This document shows positions 26,917-37,115 of a DNA stretch of 64,000 bases, one piece after another. Under the pieces are notes generated by a model. The model had not been told where the DNA came from. It searched no databases and saw only the letters and a list, made by a program, of their open reading frames with translations. The stretch is taken from contig NZ_JAPJDA010000001.1 in the NCBI RefSeq assembly GCF_026241755.1, positions 186,001 to 250,000 of the forward strand. Direction: 5' to 3'. The translations under genes and the position numbers were made by a program. How positions within the stretch are numbered: the stretch's first letter is position 1; each line of letters opens with the position of its first letter. Origin of the DNA: Salinimicrobium profundisediminis (GTDB taxonomy: Bacteria; Bacteroidota; Bacteroidia; Flavobacteriales; Flavobacteriaceae).

Positions 26917-27675
26917 CTACTTAACAATAAAATTCAGCTGGTCTACTCCCGTATTGCCACTCATGCTGTCATAAGCATAAATCAGCAGCTCGTACATTCC
27001 CGGCTCCAGTGTAGTTTCCGTAGAAAAAGTACTGGGCTTCTCCCCTGCCTTAAGCTGCAGCTCTTTCACTTCTCTGCCTTCACTGCTTAGCACGGCAGTA
27101 ATCTCGTATTGATCTGCATCCCAAATGCCGCCGGGAGTAATGGGGCAACCACACATCATCACCACATTTGCTTTAATTTCTACATTTTCGCTGCTTATCC
27201 GCTCATGGGTTTGAGGAGAGAGTATATCTACCACAAAACCCGGCACCTCCAGCACAAGCCCATCTCCGGTAATATCTTTGCCGGGCAGCAGCCACAACTG
27301 GGTGCTGCTCGTAACCCGCGCCTGCTTCTTGTTGTAGGGTGCAATAGCTTCAACGGTCACAAAAACCGGTGCTTCCAGATTCAATTTCGCCAGGAACCCT
27401 GCAGTGTTTTCGTCGGTTAGCCGTTCATGCCTGGAATGGGGCTGCTGCATAATGAGCCGGGTGTCTCCGGTGCTGCCACTGGTCATGCCACTTGCCAGCA
27501 GCTCCCCGGTTTCAGCGTTTTTGATAATGATCCTGGCTCCTCCAATCGAGCTTCCAATAAATTTGGCGTCTTTAGACCTCACCCTTACCATCACTTCGGT
27601 TTCCTGTGCCTGTAGTGGGGGAATGATCAAAAGAATTCCCAACACCAGTATTAATTTAGAATACAATGTTCCCAT
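26917..27675 (-). CDS. Secreted protein of unknown function
   Basis: This 252-residue protein has a signal peptide (about 1-23, ending LQAQ). It is beta-rich with at least two Ig-like modules: residues about 25-130, and about 145-250, which begins PGFVVDILSPQTHERI. A distinctive VVMMCGCPITPGGIWDAD (about 172-189) has two nearby Cys in a CGC arrangement, possibly metal-binding. I do not recognise a named family. It probably acts in the periplasm or at the cell surface. Confidence 0.7.
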   Translation of the reverse strand: MGTLYSKLILVLGILLIIPPLQAQETEVMVRVRSKDAKFIGSSIGGARIIIKNAETGELLASGMTSGSTGDTRLIMQQPHSRHERLTDENTAGFLAKLNLEAPVFVTVEAIAPYNKKQARVTSSTQLWLLPGKDITGDGLVLEVPGFVVDILSPQTHERISSENVEIKANVVMMCGCPITPGGIWDADQYEITAVLSSEGREVKELQLKAGEKPSTFSTETTLEPGMYELLIYAYDSMSGNTGVDQLNFIVK

Positions 27676-28098
27676 TTTGCAGTTTTAATCCTCCTAATTT
27701 ACATTAACGGGCTGAGATGTAAAAAAATACCAACAGGTTTTGAAGCTTTCCCTTTCGGTTTTAGCAGTATTTAATTTTCTAAGATCCCTGCGGAAAGTTA
27801 CCTTTCAAAAATGGCATTTTTAGCTCCTCTTTTCCTGCGGAAATTAATCCGAGAAAAGCATCTTCCGAAGCCAATTAAAAAACTGCAATTGCATGTTTAG
27901 TGCATCAAATACCTGAAGTTTTCGAAAATCTGAAACCTTTTGCGCCAAAAATGCTCTTGATAGCGAGTAAAATCTTCAAAAAGGTGATTCCTAAGCTTTA
28001 TTTCTCCGGAAAAATCTGCTTTCAGGATAATTCTACTGACGCCTGATGGGCAGGGAGACCTTCAAAAAATACTATCTTTATATTCTGAATTTCCCATC
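27676..28098. other. Noncoding spacer with one palindrome
   Basis: This 423-bp stretch between divergent genes has no supportable ORF. It contains the dispersed palindrome at 27805-27823 and a TATCTTTA box at about 28073-28080 that loosely resembles a -7 element for the GH53 gene. Nothing else is recognised. Confidence 0.4.
27805..27823. repeat. Dispersed palindrome, intergenic copy
   Basis: TCAAAAATGGCATTTTTAG has the central base G instead of C (the opposite-strand reading) and one end mismatch. It is about 280 bp upstream of the GH53 gene. Confidence 0.6.
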
Positions 28099-29190
28099 AT
28101 GAAAAAGCTCTTTTTCCTCTCCATATTATTAGTATTTATCGCCGCTTGCAGCAAAGATGATGATACTTCTAAAAGTCCGGAACCCACACCTCCCGTTTCA
28201 GAAGAGGAGTTGCCGGTAAGGGCGGTTGATATTTCGGCTTTTCCCGAAATCAATGCTGCCGGAACCATTTTTTATAATACAGCAGGTCAAAAAGAGGATT
28301 TTTTAGACATTTTAAAGGCATCTGGAGTGAATACGGTGCGGCTTAGATTGTGGATTGATCCTGCCCAGGGACATTCTGGTTTTGAAGAAGTAAAGTTGTT
28401 TTCCCAAACCCTTCGGAATAAAGGATTCGCTGTCTGGCTCACCTTACATTACTCCAATACGTGGGCTGATCCGGGAAATCAAACAAAACCTGAAGCCTGG
28501 AAAGATCTTTCTTTTGATGCTCTCAAAAAGCAGGTGCATGATTATACCGTCCTGATTTCAGAAGAAATTAAGCCCGAATATATACAGATAGGAAACGAGA
28601 TCAATTCCGGAATTCTTTTTCCGGAAGGAAATATTTCAAAGCACCCCAACCAGTTTCTGGAGCTTGTAGCAGCAGGAGTAACTGCTGTGCGAGAGACCCA
28701 TCCCGATTCAAAGATCATCGTCCACTTCGCCGGACTCGACAATGCCGATTGGTTTTTTGGGCAGGTTGCAGGCATCGATTATGATATTATTGGTCTTTCT
28801 TACTATCCTATCTGGCACGGCAAAGACCTCGATCTATTAGAGAACAGCATAAATTCTCTGGCTTCAAAGTACAACCGCCAGGTAGTCATTGCAGAAACAG
28901 CCTATCCTTTTACCCTCGATTATAATGACTGGACCAGCAACATCGTAGGCCTTAACGAGCATTTGATACCGGGATATGCCGCTTCGGCACAGGGACAAAA
29001 AGAATATCTTGAAACCATTGTTCAAATGCTGAAAGGATCTGACGCAGCCATCGGATTTTCTTACTGGGGTGCCGAACTCGTCGCCTGGAATGGTGCAGAA
29101 TCTACACAGGGATCTCCCTGGGAAAATCAGGCCCTATTTGATTTTAACAACAAAGCCCTGCCTGTACTGGAAGTTTTTAATCTTCAATAA
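28099..29190 (+). CDS. GH53 arabinogalactan endo-beta-1,4-galactanase lipoprotein
   Basis: This 363-residue lipoprotein (lipobox IAAC, Cys 17) has a Ser/Pro linker. The GH53 barrel runs from about residue 45, with VNTVRLRLWIDP (about 81-92), the acid/base Glu in IQIGNEINSG (about 168) and the nucleophile Glu in VVIAETAYPF (about 272). GH53 enzymes cleave beta-1,4-galactan of pectic arabinogalactan. Cell-surface attachment fits a glycan-degrading bacterium. It is not adjacent to a SusCD pair here. Confidence 0.93.
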   Translation: MKKLFFLSILLVFIAACSKDDDTSKSPEPTPPVSEEELPVRAVDISAFPEINAAGTIFYNTAGQKEDFLDILKASGVNTVRLRLWIDPAQGHSGFEEVKLFSQTLRNKGFAVWLTLHYSNTWADPGNQTKPEAWKDLSFDALKKQVHDYTVLISEEIKPEYIQIGNEINSGILFPEGNISKHPNQFLELVAAGVTAVRETHPDSKIIVHFAGLDNADWFFGQVAGIDYDIIGLSYYPIWHGKDLDLLENSINSLASKYNRQVVIAETAYPFTLDYNDWTSNIVGLNEHLIPGYAASAQGQKEYLETIVQMLKGSDAAIGFSYWGAELVAWNGAESTQGSPWENQALFDFNNKALPVLEVFNLQ

Positions 29191-29352
29191 ATGGTTTAGG
29201 CTATATGCTTCAGAAAAACGCCAAACTTTTATTACGATTCGCCTTTTTCATATTTAACCTCCTGATATACAATGAAAATAACAACAGATTAACATTACTT
29301 CAGAAGAAAGTGCTCTAAATTAGTGAATACTAACTTTTAAAATTAAAAAGTA

Positions 29353-29898
29353 ATGAGAGTACTTAAGAAAAATCTGTATACAACCCTTCTGGTACTGTTT
29401 GCACTTGTTTTAGCAAGCTGCGGATCGGCCAAAAAAACCGGTGATGACCTGGTTACAGATGCCCAGCAGGAAAAAGCCATGATAGAAAGAGAATTTCCAA
29501 TGATGACCAGTTATTTTGACGAGGCTGCAGGCTATGCAATTTTCCCTAACGTTGGTAAAGGCGCATATATTATTGGAGGAGCTTCGGGGAACGGGGCAGT
29601 TTATGAAAACGGAAATCTTGTAGGCTACGCCGATCTAAAACAGGTAGATGTGGGGTTGCAACTGGGAGGAAAAGCTTTTGTAGAAGTCCTCTTTTTTGAG
29701 ACTGATGAAGCCCTGGAACAATTTAAGGACGGAAGTTACAAACTGGAAGCAAATGCTTCTGCAGTGATCCTGGATAAAGGTTTTTCTGAAGACCTCAACT
29801 TCAAAGATGGCGTAGCCGTAGTAACCGTTCCTAAAGGAGGTGCAATGGCCGGAATTTCGGTTGGAGGTCAAAGATTTGAATTTAATCCTGTACAGTAG
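29353..29898 (+). CDS. SYLF-domain lipid-binding lipoprotein
   Basis: This 181-residue protein has a lipobox (VLASC, Cys 23). The mature part is a SYLF (YSC84) domain with AAGYAIFPNVGKGAYIIGGA (about 58-77), YADLKQVDVGLQLGGK and a glycine-rich C-terminus AGISVGGQRFEF. SYLF domains bind phosphoinositides in eukaryotes; the bacterial role is unknown. It would be anchored in the inner or outer membrane. Confidence 0.88.
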   Translation: MRVLKKNLYTTLLVLFALVLASCGSAKKTGDDLVTDAQQEKAMIEREFPMMTSYFDEAAGYAIFPNVGKGAYIIGGASGNGAVYENGNLVGYADLKQVDVGLQLGGKAFVEVLFFETDEALEQFKDGSYKLEANASAVILDKGFSEDLNFKDGVAVVTVPKGGAMAGISVGGQRFEFNPVQ

Positions 29899-29921
29899 GA
29901 AATATTTTCAGTAGAAATATA

Positions 29922-30006
29922 AAGCTGCCTCAAAAGTCTTTACACCTCATAATCTCAAAATAAGAAATGGAGCGTGGCGAAAAAAAGGGTTTTTGAGGCA
30001 GCTTTT
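29922..30006. terminator. Long-loop hairpin between SYLF and patatin genes
   Basis: AAGCTGCCTCAAAA (29922-29935) pairs perfectly with TTTTGAGGCAGCTT (29991-30004), enclosing 55 nt, with T-rich sequence after it. It lies between convergent stops and probably acts as a bidirectional terminator. The stem resembles the GGCTGTCTTAAA stem at 23.6 kb. Confidence 0.55.
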
Positions 30007-30059
30007 CTTCGTTTAAAAGTATATGATTTGAATAAGTTTACTCCTGAATAAAGCGAGTA

Positions 30060-30893
30060 TTAGCTGCCACTGTCAAGCGCTGCTGTTTGTAACCGCTTTA
30101 CAGGTAGCTCCCCGTTCTCTATCATTTTCACGGTGTGATCGTATCCCACTTTAATGATCTCTGTAATCTTACTGAAATCTAGAAGGGTATAATTTTGCAT
30201 TTTTGGAGGATCTATCACCACATCGCACAATTCCATTTCAGGTTTGGTATTTTGGGTGATTCCAAGGTTGATGGCTCGCTCCATTATACTGCGCGGACCC
30301 GAAAAATCACTTTTTGGGCCGGCAAAATTAACGTGAGAGCCTATCAAATACCGGCATTTTTCCCTGATAGCCGAGGCAGGAAGATTGCAAAGGAGTCCGC
30401 CGTCCACATAGTTTCCCTCTTCCAGGACTATAGGCGCAAAAAAACCGGGAACAGAGCAACTGGCTATGATATAGTCAAACAAGGCTCCACTACTCCGCAT
30501 TTCCCCACAGCCCTTGTTGAGGTTTGAAAGCGCCAGGTAAAATGGCTTTTTCAGGCTTGAAAAATCATCTTCAGGGATATATTTTTCCAGGGCCACTTTC
30601 ATTTTTTCCAACTTGTAAAGTCCGGTTCGCCTCCAGGAGAAATTGGTCATTTTTGAGAAAGTCTCTTCAGTAAGGATGGTCTGGATCTTTTCGGGGGAAT
30701 ATCCTGCTGCATAAAGTACCCCCACAACCGCACCCATGCTGGTACCCGAAATGATTTGTGGTTCAATTCCGTGTTCGTGAAGGGCTTTTAACACTCCTAC
30801 ATGCGCATAACCGCGGGCACTACCGCCGCTAAGGGTAATCCCAACTTTGTACTCGTATTTTTTTCTGAAGGGAAAGATTTCCGATAAGTTCAA
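30060..30893 (-). CDS. Patatin-like phospholipase
   Basis: In this 277-residue protein the patatin catalytic dyad is clear: oxyanion loop LSGGSARGYAHVG (about 21-33), nucleophile Ser in SGTSMGAVVG (about 50-59) and Asp in YVDGGLLCNLP (about 168-178). No signal peptide or barrel domain is present, so it is likely a cytoplasmic or membrane-associated acyl hydrolase. The substrate is unknown. Confidence 0.92.
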   Translation of the reverse strand: MNLSEIFPFRKKYEYKVGITLSGGSARGYAHVGVLKALHEHGIEPQIISGTSMGAVVGVLYAAGYSPEKIQTILTEETFSKMTNFSWRRTGLYKLEKMKVALEKYIPEDDFSSLKKPFYLALSNLNKGCGEMRSSGALFDYIIASCSVPGFFAPIVLEEGNYVDGGLLCNLPASAIREKCRYLIGSHVNFAGPKSDFSGPRSIMERAINLGITQNTKPEMELCDVVIDPPKMQNYTLLDFSKITEIIKVGYDHTVKMIENGELPVKRLQTAALDSGS

Positions 30894-31069
30894 GCGCTAT
30901 GTTTTAGGTGGTTCAACGCCTGCAAGATACTATTTTTGATAATTGTTCTTTTGATATAATTAAAAGGTCCTGCCAAATTCTCTTTCAGGAATAAAGACCT
31001 GACACCGCTCTTTAAAACTCAATCCAAAAGTTAATACCTGGAAGATTTCAGAAGTAAAAAGATCACCTC

Positions 31070-31088
31070 CCAAAAATGCCATTTTTGA
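31070..31088. repeat. Dispersed palindrome upstream of efflux operon
   Basis: CCAAAAATGCCATTTTTGA matches consensus at 18 of 19 positions. The surrounding spacer 30894-31202 has no supportable gene and nothing else recognised. Confidence 0.65.
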
Positions 31089-31382
31089 CACCTCGCTAAA
31101 CTATTGTATGCAAATAAAAAAGCTGTAACTTTAGAATTCTTCCTCTTTAAAGCTGTAAATCACAGATTAAGACTGGAATTTTAACCTAAATACGAAGAAT
31201 AGCTGAAGCCAAACTTTATCAAATATAGTTCCCCTGCCTGTTTTCAAACTCTATCTGCGGGTTGGGTTCAGATAACTGTTTCCTCATTTCTCCTACTCCT
31301 TTCCTCGTGCACGCCTAAGATCGCACCCCAGGAAGCCCCCATTCCTCAACCTGAAGCATTTACAGTTTCAGGAACAGTTCCC

Positions 31383-32627
31383 GTGCCAGATGAATGGTGG
31401 CGCAGTTTTGAAGACCCTGTTCTTGATTCCCTTGTACAACAGGGGCTTCAGGAGAATTTATCACTTGCTGGAAGCTGGCAGGAATACCAGGCTTCTCTCG
31501 CAGTTGTAAAAAGGGAAAAATCCTTTCTTTTTCCGCAGATAGATGCCTTTGCAGGAGTTGCAAAAGACAGGGGTCGTGAAAATTTTTCTGAAGATTTACA
31601 ATTACAAACCGGTCTTGCCGCTTCTTATGAACTGGATCTATGGGGGCGGGTTCGCGCCGGGGTACAGGCTGAAAAGTATACTGCTGAAGCTTTTCTTTAC
31701 GACTACCGGGCTGCTGCCATGACTATTTCGGCCGGGATTGCCAATACCTGGTACCAACTCCTCACTGCCCGAAAGCAACTGGAGCTTGTAGAAGAACAAA
31801 TAAATACCAATGAAGATATCGTAAAGCTGATTCGTGCACGGTTTGCGGGCGGCCAGATACGTGCGGTAGACATTCTACGACAGGAACAGTTGCTGGAAAG
31901 CACCCGTGATCAAAAAATTCTTTATGAAACAAATCTCGAATTATTAGAGAATCGCCTCTTGGTTTTGCTGGGTCGCCCTCCGCAGAACGCAACATATTTA
32001 AGAAATGGAATGCTACCCGCCCTGCCACCACTTCCGCAGACTGGCCTACCCCTGGAACTCATTCGTCGCCGGCCCGATCTACAGCAGGCTTACAACCTTG
32101 TTTTGGCTGCCGACAGGGAGATGGCATTTGCCGTAAGAAGCAAATTCCCGGTGATCTCTCTTGATGCCAGTGGCAGTTTTCGGGCTGAGAATGTAAGCAA
32201 TCTTTTTGAAAACTGGACCTACAGCCTGGCAGGAAACCTCCTGGCGCCGCTTATCTATGGCGGAAGATTATCGGCCGAAGTAGACCGTGCAGAAGCGGTT
32301 AAAAATCAGCTACTCTATGAATATGGGCAGGCTGTTCTTATCGCTTTTGAAGAAGTAGAAAATGCGCTGCTCCGGGAAAAGAAGCAAAGAGAAAGACTGG
32401 AGGTACTCGAGCGAAGGCTTGAACTGTCTACCAAAACATCGGGGCAGTTAAGAATAGAATTTTTGAACGGATTAAGTCCGTATCTTGATGTACTACTGGC
32501 ACTTGATGAACAACAACAATTAGAAAGAGAAATGCTTGAAGGAGAGCAGGAGCTACTTGAAATACGTATAGGACTATACAGGGCTTTGGCAGGAGCCTTT
32601 GAAAATCCACAAGAAACCGACCTTTAA
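31383..32627 (+). CDS. RND efflux outer-membrane lipoprotein (TolC/OprM type); true start upstream
   Basis: The first canonical start is GTG 31383 (414 codons), but the protein clearly begins earlier. The frame is open back to 31203 and encodes SFLLLLSSCTPK, a lipobox signal with Cys at codon 31308, then a Pro-rich linker into PDEWWRSFEDPVLDSLV. No ATG, GTG or TTG exists in frame between 31203 and 31382. The mature protein shows the OprM-type helical hairpins (YELDLWGRVRAGV, then the second repeat with LIRRRPDLQQAYN). It forms the exit duct of the tripartite pump encoded with the next two genes. Confidence 0.9.
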   Translation: MPDEWWRSFEDPVLDSLVQQGLQENLSLAGSWQEYQASLAVVKREKSFLFPQIDAFAGVAKDRGRENFSEDLQLQTGLAASYELDLWGRVRAGVQAEKYTAEAFLYDYRAAAMTISAGIANTWYQLLTARKQLELVEEQINTNEDIVKLIRARFAGGQIRAVDILRQEQLLESTRDQKILYETNLELLENRLLVLLGRPPQNATYLRNGMLPALPPLPQTGLPLELIRRRPDLQQAYNLVLAADREMAFAVRSKFPVISLDASGSFRAENVSNLFENWTYSLAGNLLAPLIYGGRLSAEVDRAEAVKNQLLYEYGQAVLIAFEEVENALLREKKQRERLEVLERRLELSTKTSGQLRIEFLNGLSPYLDVLLALDEQQQLEREMLEGEQELLEIRIGLYRALAGAFENPQETDL

Positions 32628-32636
32628 ATAAAGTTT

Positions 32637-33842
32637 ATGAGCACCAAAAAGATCGTTCTTATTTGCGCAGGCATCGTAGTCCTGGCCATAGCCGTGACCG
32701 CCTTTATATTTATGAGCGAACCCACAGCTCAAAGAGAAGGAGCCACCCGGGAAATGGCAATGCTGGTAAGCGTTACCCGTGCCGAAGCTGGTAATTTCTC
32801 CCCCTCGCTGTTGGCCACGGGCACAGTAGAGCCGGTAGAAGATGTGATTATTAGTGCCCGGGTGGGCGGTGAGGTGGTGCGTCGCTCCCCTGCCTTTGTA
32901 CCGGGCAGAACGGTAAAAAAGGGGGAACTGCTGCTACAAATTGACCCTGCAGATTATCGGAATCAGCTTGAGTTACGGCAAAGCGAGTTACTCCAGGCGC
33001 AGACAGAACTTGATGTTGAAATGGGAAGGCAGGAAGTGGCCCAGCAGGACCTTGACCTGGTAGGTAACCAAACCCTTACGCCACAGGAGCGGTCTCTGGT
33101 GTTGCGCCAACCTCAGCTCAACGCTGTAAAGGCAAGGATAAAAGCTGCACAGGCAGCAGTAGATCAGGCAAAACTCGATCTTGCCCGCAGTACCATCCGC
33201 GCTCCTTTTGATGCACATATTATTACACAGAATGTGACCACCGGTTCGCAGGTGGCTCCGGGGGAAGATCTTGGTCGCCTTGTGGGCACAGAAAAATACA
33301 GGGTAATCTTAAGTATGCCGGTCTCCCGCTTAAGATGGTTGCGATTTCCTGATTCAGAAAATGAGAAAGGCTCTTCAGTGCGCATAAGGAACACCGCTGC
33401 ATGGCCACCGAACACCTTTAGAACAGGCTATCTTGACAGTCAGGTGGGCGCACTTGATAACCAAACCCGAATGGCGAGAGTTCTTGTGGAAGTTCCCGAT
33501 CCACTTGCACAAACTACCGCCAAAGGAAAACCGGAACTCATTATAGGCACTTTTGTGGAATCCCTGGTGGAAGCAAACGAAATTACAAACGTAGTGCGGC
33601 TTAACAGAGATTATCTGCGTGAGAACAATAAGGTATGGGTTATGGAAGATGGAAAACTCTCAATAAAGGAAGTTGAAGTTCTTTTAACCGATAATCAATA
33701 TGTTTATATAAGTAAAGGGCTGGAGGGCGGAGAAAAAGTGATCACCACCAATTTAAGTACAGTAGCCGAAGGAGTAGCTGTGCGCACCGAAAGAGATTCA
33801 GCTTCCCACAACAACCCAACCCAAAATGACAGTTTAAATTAA
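32637..33842 (+). CDS. RND efflux periplasmic adaptor (membrane fusion protein)
   Basis: This 401-residue protein has an N-terminal signal/anchor (about 5-25) and barrel-sandwich lipoyl halves ([16 protein letters not shown], about 70-85; [14 protein letters not shown], about 185-198) around a helical hairpin rich in Gln. A beta-barrel and a membrane-proximal domain follow. Its stop codon overlaps the permease ATG by one base (TAATG), indicating translational coupling. It bridges permease and outer-membrane duct. Confidence 0.94.
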   Translation: MSTKKIVLICAGIVVLAIAVTAFIFMSEPTAQREGATREMAMLVSVTRAEAGNFSPSLLATGTVEPVEDVIISARVGGEVVRRSPAFVPGRTVKKGELLLQIDPADYRNQLELRQSELLQAQTELDVEMGRQEVAQQDLDLVGNQTLTPQERSLVLRQPQLNAVKARIKAAQAAVDQAKLDLARSTIRAPFDAHIITQNVTTGSQVAPGEDLGRLVGTEKYRVILSMPVSRLRWLRFPDSENEKGSSVRIRNTAAWPPNTFRTGYLDSQVGALDNQTRMARVLVEVPDPLAQTTAKGKPELIIGTFVESLVEANEITNVVRLNRDYLRENNKVWVMEDGKLSIKEVEVLLTDNQYVYISKGLEGGEKVITTNLSTVAEGVAVRTERDSASHNNPTQNDSLN

Positions 33843-36800
33843 TGGGCGCAAAAGAGTCAAATACCCGCAAGGAAGGAGTCATTGCTTATATGGCGCGCAA
33901 CTCTATTGCCGCCAATTTGATGATGGTTCTTCTTATAGCAGGCGGGATTTGGACCATGTTGCAAATTCAGAAGGAGGTTTTTCCGCAGTTTCAGCTCGAT
34001 TATGTAAATGTGAACGTACAATATCCCGGTGCTGCTCCTGCCGAAGTTGAACAGGGAATCCTGCTACCGGTGGAAGAGGCCATTCGCGGAATACAGGGAA
34101 TAAAAGAGATCGTCTCCACTGCCAGGGAAGGTTCGGGTCAGGTGGAAATTGAACTTATAGCCGGCAGTGATCGCATGAAGGTCTTTCAGGATATAGACCA
34201 GGCGGTAAGCCGCATACGCACCTTCCCAGATGATATTGAACAGCCCCAGGTTAGCCTGCAGCTGCAACAACAGGACGTGATGGAGATCAGCCTTTATGGA
34301 CAGGTAGACATCTGGACGCTGCGGCAGCTGGGGGAACAACTGCGTAACATCCTGCTGAGTAACCCTAATATCACTCAGGTAGAACTGGGAAATGTGCCCA
34401 ACTATTTTACTCATATCGAAATTCCGCGGAATAATCTGCGTAAGTACAACCTTACATTAGATCAGGTAGCACAAATTGTAGCCGAATCAAGCGAAGATGT
34501 TCCGGCGGGAGCTGTGGAGACCGCTACAGGTGAGATCCTGCTCAGGATGAAGGAAAGAAAGCAATGGGCAGACGAATTCAGAAAAATTGCGATAATAAAT
34601 TCCGATTCGGGCGCAAAGGTGACCCTGGGGGAGATCGCTACAGTAACAGATGGTTTTGAGGAAACCGGGTTCCATGGCCAGTTTAACAGGGAACCGGCAG
34701 TAAGCCTGAGCATTTACCGGGTAGGCGATCAATCTCCTCTTGACATTGCCGACGAGGTATATACGATCCTTGAAGAATATCGCCTCCCGCCCGGAGTGAA
34801 ATACCGCATTGACAGCAATCGTGCAGAAGATTATAATGAACGCCTCTCCCTGCTCACAGAAAATGGTCTTATGGCAATAGGGATTGTGCTTATCATCCTT
34901 ACGCTTTTCCTGGAGTACCGTCTCGCCTTTTGGGTAATGATGGGAATGTCTATTTCTTTTATTGGTGGGATTATTTTTCTTCCACTTGTGGGGGTAAGCA
35001 TCAACATGATCTCCATGTTCGGGTTCCTGGTGGTACTGGGAATAGTGGTCGATGATGCCATTGTTGTGGGTGAGAACGTTTATGAATACCGTAAGAAAGG
35101 TCTTAGCCCCATAAATGCAGCAATAGCCGGGACCAAAGATGTCTCCCGCCCGGTGGTTTTCAGTATAGCCACAACCATTATTGCTTTCGTTCCTTTACTG
35201 CTCATGCCGGGGGAAACAGGTAAATTCTGGTGGCCGCTTCCGGTAGTTGTGATCGTGATCCTCGCCGTCTCCCTGCTTGAGGCACTTTTCATTCTTCCCT
35301 CCCATCTTGGCCATTTAAAAGAGAAGAAACCTAAAGGCTGGGCCTTAAAACTTGAAAACCTGCAGCAAAAATTTGCCAATGCCTTTGACAGGTTTGTACA
35401 AAATTATTACCGCCCTCTTCTGGACAAGTCTCTAGAATACCGTTATATCACACTCACAGTTGCCATTGCACTCTTGATCATGGTTGGAGGATATGGCTAC
35501 AGCGATCACATGGGTATGATCATGATGCCTGAAGTAGCCGCAGACGAGATTGAAGCCGGAGTACGCCTTCCGGAAGGCACCACTACCCAACAAGCAGCAA
35601 AAGTAGCAGAACAGATCACCAATTCTACCTTCGAAATGTTTGAAGAATATGATCTCTATGAAGTAGCCGAAGGCGTAAAAACTAATGTAAGGGGGCAGAA
35701 TTTTATAGATGTTGAGATTGTAATGAAACCGCCTGATGAACGCACTACCACTGCGAAAGAAGTGATTGCCCTTTGGCGGGACAATATTGGAGAGATAGAA
35801 GGGGTAGATCAAATAACTTTTGAAGCCGAAAGAGGTCCCGGAGGTTACCAACAGGCCATAAGCGTTGATCTTAGCCATACCAGCATTGATGTGCTGGAAA
35901 AAGCCAGTACAGCTTTTTCTGAAAGACTTGAAGCTTTTGAAAACACACGGGACATTAGTGACAACTACAATAAAGGAAAGCAGCAGTTTGATTTTAAACT
36001 CCTTCCCGAAGGCCGTAATCTTGGCCTCACCTCCAACGAAGTGGGGCGGCAGGTAAGAGATGCTTTCTACGGTGCGCTTGCTATGAGGCAAATGCGAACT
36101 ACCAATGAAATAGAAGTGCGCGTAAAATTACCTTTAGAAGAAAGGCGGGATATCCAAAATCTTGAAAACTTCCTCATTAGAACACCTCAGGGCGTAGAAG
36201 TACCTTTGCTGGACGTGGTGCGGATTGAACAGGATGAAGCCTTTAGCAGCATCAACAGGCGCGATGGCAGGCGCGTGGTAAGTGTGGGGATGGACGTGGA
36301 GCCGGCCAACACAGTGGGCCAGGTGCTGGCAGCAATCCAGAATGAGGTGCTACCTCAGCTAAGGGCTGATTTTCCCGGGCTCACCTGGACCTTTGAAGGT
36401 AGCCAGGCCGATATGCGCGAATCTACAAATTCCCTGTGGAGCACCTTTTCGATGGCTATGTTAATTATCTATGTACTTCTGGCTATCGCCTTTAGCAGTT
36501 ACGCCCAGCCGCTCATCGTTATGGCCGCTATCCCGTTTGGAATAGTAGGTGCCGTGATTGGGCATATTTTACTGGGTTACGACCTTTCACTGGTAAGTCT
36601 TATGGGGGTTATCGCTTTGACCGGCGTCGTTGTGAATGACAGCTTGATCATGATAGACTATGCCAATAAAAAGCGGGAAGACTGTTCGGTTTATGAGGCA
36701 ATTCACGAGGCGGGGCTCAGGCGTTTCAGGCCTATTATACTTACAACACTCACCACCTTTGGAGGTTTGACCCCCATAATCCTGGAGACATCCAGCCAGG

Positions 36801-36967
36801 CATATTACCTAATTCCAATGGCTATTTCTCTTGGGTTCGGGATCATTTTTGCCACTTCCATCATTTTGTTGATCGTCCCCTGCCTTTATCTAATCTTAGA
36901 GGATGCCAAATTATATATGAAACATCGGCGTACCGTAGAGCGGAATATTTCTTCGGAAAATACCTGA
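33842..36967 (+). CDS. RND-family efflux permease
   Basis: This 1041-residue permease has the usual length. Twelve transmembrane helices are implied by the first helix (residues about 17-38), two clusters after the periplasmic loops (about 335-500 and 870-1020), and the motif [16 protein letters not shown] in TM4 carrying paired Asp of the proton relay (near 400). It is probably driven by protons and exports hydrophobic compounds. The gene order OMF-MFP-RND differs from the common MFP-RND-OMF. The substrate is unknown. Confidence 0.95.
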   Translation: MGAKESNTRKEGVIAYMARNSIAANLMMVLLIAGGIWTMLQIQKEVFPQFQLDYVNVNVQYPGAAPAEVEQGILLPVEEAIRGIQGIKEIVSTAREGSGQVEIELIAGSDRMKVFQDIDQAVSRIRTFPDDIEQPQVSLQLQQQDVMEISLYGQVDIWTLRQLGEQLRNILLSNPNITQVELGNVPNYFTHIEIPRNNLRKYNLTLDQVAQIVAESSEDVPAGAVETATGEILLRMKERKQWADEFRKIAIINSDSGAKVTLGEIATVTDGFEETGFHGQFNREPAVSLSIYRVGDQSPLDIADEVYTILEEYRLPPGVKYRIDSNRAEDYNERLSLLTENGLMAIGIVLIILTLFLEYRLAFWVMMGMSISFIGGIIFLPLVGVSINMISMFGFLVVLGIVVDDAIVVGENVYEYRKKGLSPINAAIAGTKDVSRPVVFSIATTIIAFVPLLLMPGETGKFWWPLPVVVIVILAVSLLEALFILPSHLGHLKEKKPKGWALKLENLQQKFANAFDRFVQNYYRPLLDKSLEYRYITLTVAIALLIMVGGYGYSDHMGMIMMPEVAADEIEAGVRLPEGTTTQQAAKVAEQITNSTFEMFEEYDLYEVAEGVKTNVRGQNFIDVEIVMKPPDERTTTAKEVIALWRDNIGEIEGVDQITFEAERGPGGYQQAISVDLSHTSIDVLEKASTAFSERLEAFENTRDISDNYNKGKQQFDFKLLPEGRNLGLTSNEVGRQVRDAFYGALAMRQMRTTNEIEVRVKLPLEERRDIQNLENFLIRTPQGVEVPLLDVVRIEQDEAFSSINRRDGRRVVSVGMDVEPANTVGQVLAAIQNEVLPQLRADFPGLTWTFEGSQADMRESTNSLWSTFSMAMLIIYVLLAIAFSSYAQPLIVMAAIPFGIVGAVIGHILLGYDLSLVSLMGVIALTGVVVNDSLIMIDYANKKREDCSVYEAIHEAGLRRFRPIILTTLTTFGGLTPIILETSSQAYYLIPMAISLGFGIIFATSIILLIVPCLYLILEDAKLYMKHRRTVERNISSENT

Positions 36968-37063
36968 AATGCCTGTAAATCTAAAAGCTTCCTTAACAGC
37001 CTTAACAGCTCGCCTGAATTTTCTTATCTTTAGGTCTACACTATTGAAACAGAATAACAGATC

Positions 37064-37082
37064 TCAAAAATGCCATTTTTGG
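37064..37082. repeat. Dispersed palindrome between RND permease and mscS
   Basis: TCAAAAATGCCATTTTTGG is 18/19 to consensus and sits 34 bp before the preferred start of the MscS protein. This argues against the upstream start that would translate it. Confidence 0.65.
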
Positions 37083-37115
37083 CACCCAATACAGCAGAAC
37101 CTTCAGCCGGACAAG

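Noticed and set aside
35432-36091. 219-codon minus-strand ORF inside the RND permease
   Set aside because: It is an antisense shadow of a conserved permease.
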